DNA of 64,000 nt from Nematostella vectensis (Eukaryota; Cnidaria; Anthozoa; Actiniaria; Edwardsiidae). Numbering within the stretch: position 1 is the stretch's first letter; each line of letters begins with the position of its first letter. Where the stretch lies: NCBI RefSeq assembly GCF_932526225.1, contig NC_064040.1, positions 11,260,856 through 11,324,855 of the forward strand, in the 5' to 3' direction. The translations under genes were made by a program, and so were the position numbers. This document shows positions 33,605 to 55,802 of this stretch, piece by piece. The notes beneath the pieces are model-generated. The model made no database searches and had not been told where the DNA came from. It saw nothing but the letters and a program-made list of their open reading frames with translations.

Positions 33605-34082
33605 AAAGAGTGCATGTTTACATCATGGCATTTGGAGTTCACTTTGATATAAATACTATCTAGTAAGAGATTGATACTGTACTGCTTCAACGAATTTGAG
33701 AAACTTAACAGTTCAAAATTTTATATACTGTAGTAAAAACTCCATAAATCTAGACACATAACCATTGTAAATCTTTTTTGATGATATAATATTATAAACC
33801 ATTTTAAACAAGCTAAAATCCAAGCTTTTCCAGGAAAGGATAACCTTGTTATAATTTCTCTCAGACTCGAGATTAGGGGAATTTTCAATATGGACTCGTT
33901 TTTGAGGTTTTTTAAAACCTTGCCTTAAGGCAATGTAAGACAATGTTAAGTACTTTGAATATACTATATGTATATTCTTTCTGCATAGTACTGAAATCTT
34001 TTGCAAAACTAATGTAACTTAGATATAATATAAAACCTCAGATAAAGAATATAATCTACTGTATAAGCTTCTCAATACCTAT

Positions 34083-36245
34083 TTAGTCACTTTGTGATGG
34101 AAGTGTTGATTCAGAAGCAATGTCCTCTGTCACTTCATCTTCGCTCCTCAGTTCTCCTTTCACCCCAACCTTGCTTGACTTTCGACGGTTGAGTTCCTCA
34201 TTGGCCTTCAAAACAAGTTTATTAGCAGGCCGACCTTGTGCATTGAATGACCACAGGACGTTGTTAAGAATATTTGTGTGCATCTCGGAGAAACCTCTCT
34301 TTAAAATTTCTTCCTCAATGATATCAAATAATTCAGGGGCTTGGGTGGAGGTTGCAGCAAAGGACCTAAGGACTGTGGTCAGTAAAAGAGTATCAAATGT
34401 GGCAATATCCCGCTTAAGAAATTCAGTCTTTAAAAGGTCAAAGAGTTGGGCAGCTGGTACTTGCGCTTTCTCAAACAGCCATAAGAACTGCACAAGTTGT
34501 TTGTTAGTCAAGACAGAAGGGTCACGGGGAAGGATTTCCTCACCAAATAGGTTGAACAATTGTGTGTTATATTCTCCAGCTTTCATAAAGGACCAGAGAA
34601 CCATAATCAATTCGCTGATGGAGTGCTTGGTGATGTCCATAGATGCATATTGCTGGGCAGTCTTCTCAAAAAGCTCCTTTGACTTGAAGCCCAGTTTGGC
34701 AAAAGACCAAACAAAATGTGCCAAAGCAACGTAGTCATAACTCTCAAATGGCCTGGATAGGATTTCAGCTTCTAGCTTCTTGAATAGATTCATGTGTTTT
34801 TCACCCATTTTGGCAAAAGCCCAAGATGCCTTTGCAATTCTTCTAGATGCCATATCAGTGATGTTGTGGTAACACAAGCCATCTCCCACAAGCTTGAACA
34901 GGTCATGTGCATGTATGTTGATCTTTGCAAATGACCAAGCAAACAACACCAGTTGACCAGCTTCATAGGTGTGGAACTCTCTTGAGACAATCTCCTCTCG
35001 TAGTGCCCCAAATAGCTCCTCATTTCTCATCTCTGCCTCGGCAAAAGACAGCAGAATGGTGGCAAGGTCTCTGTTCTCCATCGTCACTTTGTCCCTTGAG
35101 AGAATTGCATTGGAGATGAATTGGAATAAATCTTTGGCACGAAAGCCAAGCTTCGACAAATATTTCAGGAATAGTGCAAAGTGGCGAATACCATACTTTG
35201 ATGGATCTTCACTAAGTAAGGCCTCTTGTACGGCTTTGAGTAAAATATCACATCTGAAATTCACCTTGTAGCAAACACGAAGAATGATTTCAAGTTCATA
35301 GGGCTCAAAGGCACAGAGATTTCTTCTAGAAAGCTCCTCAGCAAAGCAATTGAACAGTTTGGTAGGCCTTAAGTCAGTCTCACCAAAGGCCCAAAGAAGC
35401 TGTACAAACTGTTCTCTTGTGAACGATGATGTCTTTCTTCTCAGGATTTCACGCTCAGCAAGCCTGAACAAGTCCTCAGATTTCTCCCCCAACTTTGCGA
35501 AAGACCAAAACATAATAGCTGCCTCGCTATTACTAAAGCCCACTAGACCTCGGCGGAGAATCTCCTCTCTTGTCAACTGGCAAATCCTGCTTGCATCAAC
35601 AAGATCTTTAGCTCTTCCAAGACCAGATAAGAACATGGCAATCTCACGGCTACTCAGGTTTTGGACCCCTCTATGCTCAAGTTTTTGCAAGCAAGTACCT
35701 ATCAGGGTCTTTAAATCCAGTAGACGTGTCACCTTGACATCACTAACTAGTAGTAGTGACAGTGCATGTATGATGTTTGTCAGTCCCCGGTGATCAATGT
35801 CGCAAATGTCAAGCATAGTGTCGTTAATGAGATTCCCCAAGACACCATTCAACTGACTGTCACCTTTGGCAATCAGCTTTTGCTTTTGATTGTTCTTACA
35901 TAGCTTGGCTAAGTTATACAATACTGTAACTTTATTATGCTGGTTCATTTTTCGGAACTCGTAAAGCTTCAAGAGACCTTCGACTGTTTTCTCTCGTCGG
36001 ATTTTGCTATTGAGTTGAACTTGGCTCCCGCGAAACCTATTGTCATCCCCTTGCCATACATCTTCTCCTCTCCATGACGTCTTCACTGGGTACCGATACT
36101 GATCTTGATTTGACACTGAAATACGATAATTTGCAGCACAATTTCGCAACACAAAATTCTTCTCTAGTAAGTATTTTCTCCAATGTACTCCAAGCCCTTT
36201 GCTACTAACAGCCCTCAAAATACTCCTTGAGCTGAAGAGAAACAT
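34083..36245 (-). CDS. Mitochondrial OPR/FASTK-like helical-repeat protein, intronless (Tbc2-like)
   Basis: A single 720-codon open frame. Residues 1-40 are rich in Arg, Ser and Leu with one acidic residue, as in mitochondrial targeting peptides. From about residue 205 come about 13 repeats of 36-38 residues with the core LWSFAKLGxxxxxLFxxxxxEILxR: for instance IMFWSFAKLGEKSEDLF, LVLFAWSFAKINIHAHDLF, FVWSFAKLGFKSKELF and VLWSFMKAGEYNTQLF. This alpha-helical pattern is that of octotricopeptide (OPR) and related FAST-kinase-type repeats, which bind organelle RNA. The acidic C-terminus (EDEVTEDIASE) shows no RAP domain, unlike FASTK proteins. Similar animal proteins are often labelled Tbc2-like after an algal chloroplast factor. 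Function in mitochondrial RNA handling is inference. Confidence 0.8.
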   Translation of the reverse strand: MFLFSSRSILRAVSSKGLGVHWRKYLLEKNFVLRNCAANYRISVSNQDQYRYPVKTSWRGEDVWQGDDNRFRGSQVQLNSKIRREKTVEGLLKLYEFRKMNQHNKVTVLYNLAKLCKNNQKQKLIAKGDSQLNGVLGNLINDTMLDICDIDHRGLTNIIHALSLLLVSDVKVTRLLDLKTLIGTCLQKLEHRGVQNLSSREIAMFLSGLGRAKDLVDASRICQLTREEILRRGLVGFSNSEAAIMFWSFAKLGEKSEDLFRLAEREILRRKTSSFTREQFVQLLWAFGETDLRPTKLFNCFAEELSRRNLCAFEPYELEIILRVCYKVNFRCDILLKAVQEALLSEDPSKYGIRHFALFLKYLSKLGFRAKDLFQFISNAILSRDKVTMENRDLATILLSFAEAEMRNEELFGALREEIVSREFHTYEAGQLVLFAWSFAKINIHAHDLFKLVGDGLCYHNITDMASRRIAKASWAFAKMGEKHMNLFKKLEAEILSRPFESYDYVALAHFVWSFAKLGFKSKELFEKTAQQYASMDITKHSISELIMVLWSFMKAGEYNTQLFNLFGEEILPRDPSVLTNKQLVQFLWLFEKAQVPAAQLFDLLKTEFLKRDIATFDTLLLTTVLRSFAATSTQAPELFDIIEEEILKRGFSEMHTNILNNVLWSFNAQGRPANKLVLKANEELNRRKSSKVGVKGELRSEDEVTEDIASESTLPSQSD

Positions 36246-36561
36246 TTTCTGTGATTTATCAACCTAGGCGCCTCACTGTTCTATCGCCATTTTCAAAGTT
36301 CCTGAAAGACAAGACACACGTGTAACATGGCCGCCATCTTGTGGGTCGTGATGCAATCAGGCATTCTGGGTTTCCTGTGATTTCCCCCCAGGGTCACGCG
36401 ACTAGCACAGGGGGCCCACAGTACACGCAAGTACGTGTTGCAATTCTTGTGTTTGTTTTCCATAAATTGTGCGATTTCGCGCCCCTAAATCTAACACACG
36501 ATTTATTAAAAATTCTAGAGGATTTACAGATGATTGATCTTGAAAAGAAAAAGCGTTCTAC
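36246..36561. promoter_or_regulatory. Bidirectional promoter between the OPR-like gene and PREPL
   Basis: Only 316 bp separate the two divergent start codons. It contains CACACGTGT (E-box-like) at 36315-36323 and ATGGCCGCCATCTTGTGGG at 36327-36345, a strong match to the YY1 site that often sits at the start of housekeeping and mitochondrial genes. No TATA box was seen. Confidence 0.6.
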
Positions 36562-48402
<11,841 letters not shown>

Positions 48403-48618
48403 CCAATCGCCTGACATCACGTGATCACTTCGTCATTAACACGTGACCTATGTCTTTGATGGGATAAGCTGGGAGTTCTTTGGTTCACTCACCGACGAGA
48501 CCAAAGAAGTAGCTTGTTGGTCCTGAAGAACCTCGTCGATAAGAAAAGAAAATTATATAAAAGTTTATCATTCTGGGCGTACATTCTACAGTACGCTAAT
48601 GAAAGTAATATATGTCAC

Positions 48619-48952
48619 AGTCCCGTACCCAGGATTTTTCTTGGGGGGGGGAGGGTGCGAAATCCTTAAAAGTGGGCCTAATTTTTCCGTGGGTGTGGGG
48701 GGGAAGGGGGGAGGGGGCGAGGGGGCGGTTGGGGTTGTGGGGGAGAGTGAGTTCTCTGATAAAAATCTGACCACCCCCGAAAAAAAAAATCCGTTTATTG
48801 TCGGATTTGACTACATACCAGAGTGATCTGGCTTATGCTTTATAGTTTTGTCTACAAATAGCACGTCTATTGAGAACTGAAAGTGGACCTTCGGCCGTTG
48901 TGGGGGGGATGCGTTCGCACCCCCTGCACCCCCCCCCCTTGGTACGGGCCTG
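48619..48952. mobile_element. Element with GTCCCGTACCCAGG / GGTACGGGCCTG ends
   Basis: Inverted ends and shared interior (AATCCGTTTATTGTCGGATT, 'ctacaaatagcacgtctattgag') place it in the family of 36870-37136, in opposite orientation. Located about 215 bp after the PREPL stop. Confidence 0.75.
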
Positions 48953-48959
48953 TCACGAT

Positions 48960-50390
48960 GTTAACTAAAAGCGACACTCGACCATTTAGAGAGATTCTTT
49001 TAAGTTACAGGAGAACCATGCTTGACAATGCGACGCGCGCTACCGTGGCCACTTTCTCAGTTTCAGGAAGTGACCTGAACTTTACTGGCCAACTAGCGAG
49101 GCAAAAAAAAAAAAAAAAAAAAAAAACAGCGCGCCGGAGACGACGGAATCCTTCTAGATATAAAGTTCGCTTCAATTATAGCTGTAGTTCTCCCATCTTA
49201 ATTGGATAACTTTCGTTCTTGAAGTTTTGTCTTGGTTGCCACGGTTGCACTCGTCACACTCTAAACCCAGACGATTTCTTTTATAAACAAACAGCAATGG
49301 GTAATACGGGTTATGTATGTTATATAAGCTCATCACTCAGAGAGTGAAATTGTTTTTCGCTAGTCGATGTAAACAATTTATGATGAATTGTTTTCTAAAA
49401 GTTTTTGAATTGTGCGAATTATGACAGCAGCTTATTTAGGATAGCCATATATTGTATTTCTATATAAAACTTCATTTTTAGTCATATCAAATTGTCCATA
49501 CTAGTACCATACTAAACAATTGTTATATTATTGATGAGATGTGATATTAATGCGATTAGCTTGATTATTGATAAAAAAGGCTTATTAAAGTTGGTATATT
49601 TTGATTTGTGTCACGTAGATCATTGTACCAGTACAACTGTTACCCTTTGTTGAATAGAAAAACCATCGATGCCAAGATAATAATCATAAAAACCCTATTT
49701 CTCAATGGCCAATATTATAGACGTGAATTTCAGCATTAACTACGACAAAGGCAAGAAGAAAAAGTTTAGATAAAGCTCGTTTTACCATAGTTTAGAATAA
49801 GCAAACAGGCTCAAAATATTGTTCCTGTTTTATCGGTAAAATATAAGTTGGGTTATAGCGCGAACGTTTCCGTCCTCAATAGATCGCGAAATGTCTGGCT
49901 CTTAAAATTCTCAAGCTTTTTATTATTATTATTTTTCGCGTTCCCTTCGTTCTTGCTTATACTGGCTAATGGTTACGTAACGTACACCACTCGCCTATCC
50001 TACCGCAATCATCCGTCGATCATCCATCATCATCTTTGAGTCAATTCCTATTTGAGCATTACATTTTTGCGTGCGTCTCTTATAATCCACTTTTGACAAA
50101 CGCACCAAAACGTAGTCGAGTTAAATGACTCTTGTTCATGGCCAGGCTGTGATGCCATTCTTAGATTATTAGGGGGCACTAGGAAAAAAGGACATCTGTG
50201 TTTATACTAGTAATGTTATTTTAGTAAACGGCGCGCACGAAATAACGCCAAACCTTTCTGTTCGAGTATGTACTTTTAATAACCCTTTCTCCTCAACCAG
50301 TCAGAGCTCGCGTTTTACTGGCGTTGTTGTATGATATTATATATCCATTATATCAACACAAGAATTAACAAATAAATATAAATATAACGT
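48960..50390. other. Intergenic; no gene seen
   Basis: AT-rich, with a 23-A run at about 49103-49126. No splice-bounded coding sequence on either strand. Confidence 0.6.
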
Positions 50391-50393
50391 AGC

Positions 50394-50399
50394 TTTATT
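50394..50399 (-). terminator. Polyadenylation signal for the TMEM145/GPR180-like gene
   Basis: AATAAA on the minus strand (tttatt on plus), 53 bp past the stop codon at 50452. Confidence 0.6.
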
Positions 50400-50451
50400 T
50401 TGTTTCCATCGTAAATTAATACAAGTTTATCAGCCATGGATTAGAACCCAT

Positions 50452-53086
50452 TCAGGCGAATCCCTGGGTCCAGTTGGAGGTGTGCGTCTGGATGACATCA
50501 TCATCATTGTCGTCGTTTGCGTTTAGCTTAGACAAGCTAACTTCAAGAGGCCCCCCTTCTCTTAACTTCATCCTGGAGAATTTCTCCGTGTGCGGAAAAC
50601 TGGTATCTTCATTCTGTGCAATATCCTCGATCTGATTGGTTCTTATATGGAATGGAAAGTTGTGATTGGTTCTACTTGGTCTGAGCAAATGAAGAAACAC
50701 GAGGAACCCGATGGCGGAAATAGCGAAGTCCACCCCGCTGAAGATCTTTGTCCGCTCCCATTCCTCGATATGATAGTACCCCAGCAAGACGAGCGAGGGC
50801 TTGGCGAGAAACCATACGGAGAAGAGCACAAAGAACCAGCCGTAGAACACGCGTTTTTCCGGGTAACGCTTTACGGTATGGTGCACGGATAGGCTGAACC
50901 AACACCACGCCACAATCCGTAACGCTACTATTCCAGTCCCTGCAGCACTATCGTAAAGGTATTTTACGAGCCCTGGGTCAAACATATTGGCTTGGATAAA
51001 AAAGAGAATGGAGAAGGTAACGGAGTAAAGCCCGATAAATACTGAGAGTTTGATCTGCCCGCGACTGCTCAACCGCGCACGGGTGATGGTGTAGCCCTTG
51101 GAGAGTAGAATCAGCAGGCAAACGAAGATAATCTCGCTCACAGCGTGAAGCAACCCAGAAGTAGTGTGTATCGGTGTCCTCAAAGTACCATAACTAACAT
51201 ACTCTATGTAGTAAACAACGCTAAGAAGCAAGCCAAAGAGTTCGTAGCCCAGTGAGACCAGGAAGATTTCGTACGGCCTATGCAGCATGTGTTCTATCCA
51301 GAGTGTCTTTGCGAAAACAAGGCCGACAATGAGGGTGAGAATCATGATAAGAAAGAATGAAGACACGATTTCCAGCATGTGCGTCTCGTCGGCGGATAAG
51401 TGGCTCTGCCAATCATCACCGTTCGTGACCGTGATTTTGTAATCCATATCCAGAACATCCGCATCGCAATGACTCAAGACAAGAAACCACCAGCGCGTGC
51501 GCACGGTACGGAATATCATCTGACCAGTGCAGCGCAGGCGCGTGGTGGTGCCATTGTCGCTGATGGCCGAGCTTGTACACACGCTTCCTTTGAAAAAGAT
51601 CGCAATATCGTGTTATAAAGGTCTCCGGACATCCTTTCAGTATAGCATACAGTGGGACGTCGCCCAAAGGACACTCGCTTAAAAAGGACAGTTTTTAATG
51701 TCCCAAACTCAGCTCTATACCTTTTTTGTTAATTTCAGCCCGCTTATTAAGGGCACCTCGCCAATGACGATAGTAGGTTCCTAATGAGCCGCTGTATTTT
51801 AAAGGCAATGCACCGCTAGTTATTTTTACAGTTCTTAGACTCGGTGCTTATATGCTAGATCTAAAACAAGATACAGTCGATAGACAAAACGTTGTCGTCA
51901 ACCGGTTTCGCGACTACGCAACAAGCCCGTATGTAAGCATGTGTAAAAACTACTAAAACGCCTAGCTGCATATATTAGCCACCGCATCTAAGCCTGAAAC
52001 ACGAGGTTCCGCTATAAAAGGGAAAGCTCCTCCCACCCCCGGGCTCAAGAACAATCAGTTATCAATCAGCCGTCAATGAGTCAACATGTCAGGACAATTG
52101 CTGTCAATTGCTCAATTGCTTCAAATTTCATATTTTAACCAAATTAAATATCATTCCTAGACTTGTCCACCTAAAATGTTCCTATTTATATTAAAATAAT
52201 GCTATACCAAGCTGTGCGCGCTCGAAAATAATTTATGCAGATGCGTTAGATAACGGACAGCGTAAAATTTTAAATTTTGCACCGAAAACGTGAGTGGACA
52301 GCAAATCACTAACTTTATCAATCTTTTAACACAACTGTCTTGTTACCTGTGCAAAAATAGTTTTATTCCAGAGGCTCAGAGATAAGTAATTTTACCGGAG
52401 GCTTATAATTTGTGACTGCTAGCGTGGCAGTGTTCTAATTATTATTGCAAATTTGAGCCCGGAACCTCGTGTTGAAGCTATGCAGTAGCTAATATATGCA
52501 GCTAGGCGCTTCAGTGGCTTTTACCCATGCTTACATGCGGGCTTGTCGCATAGTCGCAAAGCCGGTAGACGACAACGTTTTGTCAATCGAATGAATGTGT
52601 AAGCCAAACAGCTTTCAAACGCAATGTTTAGAATAAATACTCGCGCGCCTGAAATGTCTAATCCTGAAGGGACCAACATATATACTACATGTTATGCTAT
52701 TTACGAAAACACTAATACAATGTCCATACCTGATTTAGTTCAATATAGGTTTACTGCTATCACTTACCGCTTTCTGTGTCGAGCTTGTTAATAAGATTGG
52801 TCCCTGAGGCCTGCCTTGCGTACTCCATCTTGTTAGAGCATGCCATGTCTTCCTCGGGGTACACACGGGGCCATATATCATCATAATAAAACACTAACAG
52901 TGGGCAGCACGTCCCTACAGGGTACTCCACCTCATATTCCAGGCGGCCCCCGATATCACGGAACGCAAATCGCTCGAGGAAGTACCATTTGCGCGCGGTG
53001 TATACGCTTCCGGTTATTTCCCTTGCTGAGGATTGCGTGGGATGAATAGCGAGGAGAGCGATGCAAAGCCATAATACCCGAGGCAT
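50452..53086 (-). CDS. TMEM145/GPR180-type seven-pass membrane protein, two exons, 484 residues
   Basis: Exon 1 is 53086-52768, exon 2 is 51587-50452; AGCG|gtaagt joins ttttcaaag|GA in phase 1 to give TESGSVCTSSAISD. The first 21 residues form a signal peptide (MPRVLWLCIALLAI). The luminal/extracellular N-terminal domain has TARKWYFLERFAF, GGRLEYEVEYP and DDIWPRVYP, then RTRWWFLVLSHCD and YKITVTNG, typical of the GpcrRhopsn4 family (TMEM145, GPR180). Seven hydrophobic segments follow from about residue 175, with FHFS-like HLSADE before TM1. The tail is acidic (NANDDNDDDV). Roles proposed for the family are in secretory trafficking and signalling; the specific function is unknown. Which of the two human relatives is the ortholog is not settled; TMEM145 seems closer. 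Confidence 0.85.
51878..52589. mobile_element. DNA element with about 165-bp terminal inverted repeats in the TMEM145-like intron
   Basis: The left end CGATAGACAAAACGTTGTCG and the reverse complement of the right end CGATTGACAAAACGTTGTCG start two long inverted arms. They share AGTCGCGAAACCGG-like, AACAAGCCCGTATGTAAGCA, CCTAGCTGCATATATTAG and ACACGAGGTTCCG blocks. The middle 430 bp has no transposase, so the element is non-autonomous. The superfamily is not assigned. Confidence 0.85.
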
Positions 53087-53186
53087 TTAGTGCGTTTACT
53101 ACGCACTTCTCTGCTGGTGCGGGATGATGTAGAGTTAACCTCTATGGCTTAGGTTTCTTTGGCTCTGTGCATGGTTAGTAGATCTG

Positions 53187-53194
53187 TGACGTCA
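53187..53194. promoter_or_regulatory. Palindromic CRE (TGACGTCA) upstream of the TMEM145-like gene
   Basis: A perfect TGACGTCA lies about 100 bp 5' of the start codon at 53086, the usual place for a CREB/ATF site. Function is inferred from motif and position only. Confidence 0.5.
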
Positions 53195-53199
53195 CGAAT

Positions 53200-54600
53200 T
53201 AAAAGCGCGCGCAAATTCCTCATTACAACCGATTAGAAACGATTTCGCTTAATTTGACGATCACGCGTATTCAAGCCTTAAATGCTGCCTTCTTACGTCT
53301 CGACTGAAAGTGAAAGAAATGTCGAGGAAATGCTCTTTTCGCGTTTCTACATGTTTTGTGTCGATAATTTCCCGGGGTGACTAAACGGCGAAATGCCTCC
53401 CTCAAGCCCGTAGGCAGGTTTTTGAGCGCGCTTTGTGATGTGCATTTATTCAGAATAAGCTGACGTATTTCTTATAGTTTGGGACAATTGAAAGGTTCAC
53501 CTTACCTAATCCCTCCTAAAAGAAATACATCGTGAAATATTCAAGTCAATTACTGAGACTGACTGAGAGGATGGTAAGCCTGTGGTGAGCGGACCCTCCA
53601 ATCATGTAGTGGTATAGATATATCGTTGCGTGCGCAAAACATTGTGATGCGTCTATAATAGACGTGGACTGAAATGGGCTTTTTTGTCCAAATGCGCAAT
53701 TATCTTTGCAAACTGGTTGTGATATCACTTGATCTAAGGTCGAATAAAATGATATGAAAAAATTAAACTAATGCCCCTTTTTTTTCAAATTACTGTATTA
53801 TCTACGAGGGTAGTCGGTAGTCATTGTTTAATTTTAACTAGGCCTGTAGCAACGGTGGCGCCCAGTTTTCTAATTGTCTCTGTATTGTGCTACCCCCCTC
53901 AATATCACGTAGCCTCCGGGCTGGCTCTCCTGTGTGGTTTCGTTGTTCAGTTCACGGATGAACCCACTGAACAGCTGGCTAACAGTATTTCGATGCCTAT
54001 CATGGCCGTGCCTTCTTATCAAGGAGACTTCCAAAGCCGTTGACGCGGGTCCGATTCCGGGCTGCATCTAACGCATTATTATTCAGAACACAGCAATGGT
54101 AAGATTGTTTTATTGTGATAGTCTTTTCTTTATATAACCTCGCGCACAATAGTGCCACAACAACACAATGCTCGCATGCGACAGAGCAAAAAAATGGCAA
54201 GTTTTCCCAAAATAAGGTCAGGTTAACTTCGGTAAGCTTGAATTTTTGTATAGGGGTTCCATATGTCATGTTAACCAACATATCAAAAAGTGTTTTTTCT
54301 CTAGTGGATTCGTCTTCGAGATATGAGGCTTGAAGTGCAATTTTCAAATGTTCAAAGTATAAATTCTCCTCGTTTGTAGGGAGAAGTCGGGCTCTGATCA
54401 GAAATTAAGCCAACTTTGCTCGCTAATATCTAAATTTCATATCTTCTAAATTTCTTTAAAATTTGGAATTAAGCTTTTGATCAGAGGAACTCCTTGTATG
54501 CGGAATCTTGAGCTTATATTTTAATAATTGGAAAGTTTCATGCCATTTTTTTGCTCTGTCCTCGCATAAACAATAACTTGTTATGTCACTATTGCCACTG
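53200..54600. other. Intergenic; no gene seen
   Basis: No supported exon. Short frames at 53771-54043 and 54000-54347 lack protein motifs and splice context. Confidence 0.55.
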
Positions 54601-54602
54601 GA

Positions 54603-54950
54603 AGCACGGGTGGCCTAGTGTGTTAGCGCGTCGGCCTCTCACCGCTGTGGCCCAGGTTCGAATCCTGGCTCAAACTGGGGATTTTTTCCGGGTTCCTGCC
54701 TTGAATCGAATTTGTCACAAGTGAGTTGAAGTTATTCTCCCGTGTTTCCAGTCTTCTCGGATAAGGACACTAAACCGGAGGTCCCGTCTCTTCAAGCTGC
54801 TACACTAAACCTGAACCGAAGGGACGTAAAAGAACCACTGGGGACGCAATAAACCCTCTGGCAGTGACCACCCCCAGTGACAGTGCTCAGTGCTTAATGC
54901 CTCCTAGTATTAGCGAAAGCTACTTATAGGAGTAATAAATAAATCACTAG
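54603..54950 (+). mobile_element. tRNA-derived SINE
   Basis: The head resembles a tRNA with an A box (TGGCCTAGTGTGTTAGC) and a perfect B box (GGTTCGAATCC) about 35 bp later, both RNA polymerase III promoter elements. A body of about 230 bp follows, ending in an A/T-rich tail (aggagtaataaataaat). It does not fold as a complete tRNA, so it is not called as a tRNA gene. Confidence 0.85.
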
Positions 54951-54969
54951 TGCGAACCTGGCTTTACAC

Positions 54970-55066
54970 TAATGTCACGCAGTGTTTGTCACGGATGTGT
55001 CACGCAGTGTTTTGTCACGGATGTGTCACGCTTTGTCACGGGATGTGTCACGCTTTGTACAAAAAT
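54970..55066. repeat. About 25-bp tandem repeat 'tgtcacgcagtgttttgtcacgga'
   Basis: Four copies of GTGTCACGCAGTGTTTTGTC-type units directly after the SINE tail. Confidence 0.85.
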
Positions 55067-55802
55067 ATATTAACTCTACATTGTGTATTTGAATTGCGAA
55101 TATAGCATCTCAAACAGGCTCGAAAAGAAAAAACCTGCCAAACAGGATTGACCGCTTAACCTACTGTACGGATTTGACGGTTAAACCTGCTAGAAAAGGT
55201 TTAGTCGAGATGAGGTGTACTAGAGAATCTTTGTAAAGACATATATATCATTTAAGGTGTATCAAAGATTAAATGATAAATTAATAAATGTATTTATATA
55301 AAACCTGTGCTCGTACGAAAACGTATTTCACTAATATGATATCTGAACGTTATTATCTACATTTACTTAAAAATATGAACATCTGCAAATTCTTCTCATT
55401 ACACAAGATGTACTGACTTTGAATATTTCCTCTCCTAAAAGCACAGAAGTTATAAGATCATTAAAAAAATAAATATATTGAAAAGGCAATGCATCAGTTC
55501 CTCCTTTTTTACACAATCTGACAATGATCCATATCAGAATGACTCTAAAAAACGTTTTGATTCGTCAAATAAAGTTATACCCGAGTAAATAGCTTCTCAC
55601 TTTGCCTTTCCTTTCAATTATTCCTTTCAATAAATTATATCCCGTTATCGAATAATTGTCAATACTGATAAAAAAACAAGAAACACATGGCTGAGGCAAA
55701 GGCAACGTTCTGCAAGTGAACGAAAATAGCATAAGTTTTGCAATTTCCCCCTTATTTCTTTTGCAGAGATCGCTCATCACACGTGCTATACGCGAAAAAA
55801 CG

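Noticed and set aside
34120..35793. Plus-strand frames of 100-204 codons
   Set aside because: They are antisense readings of the intronless OPR-like gene.
54603..54680. A tRNA gene
   Set aside because: A and B boxes are present, but stems do not form a full cloverleaf and a long body with an A/T tail follows, so it is a SINE.
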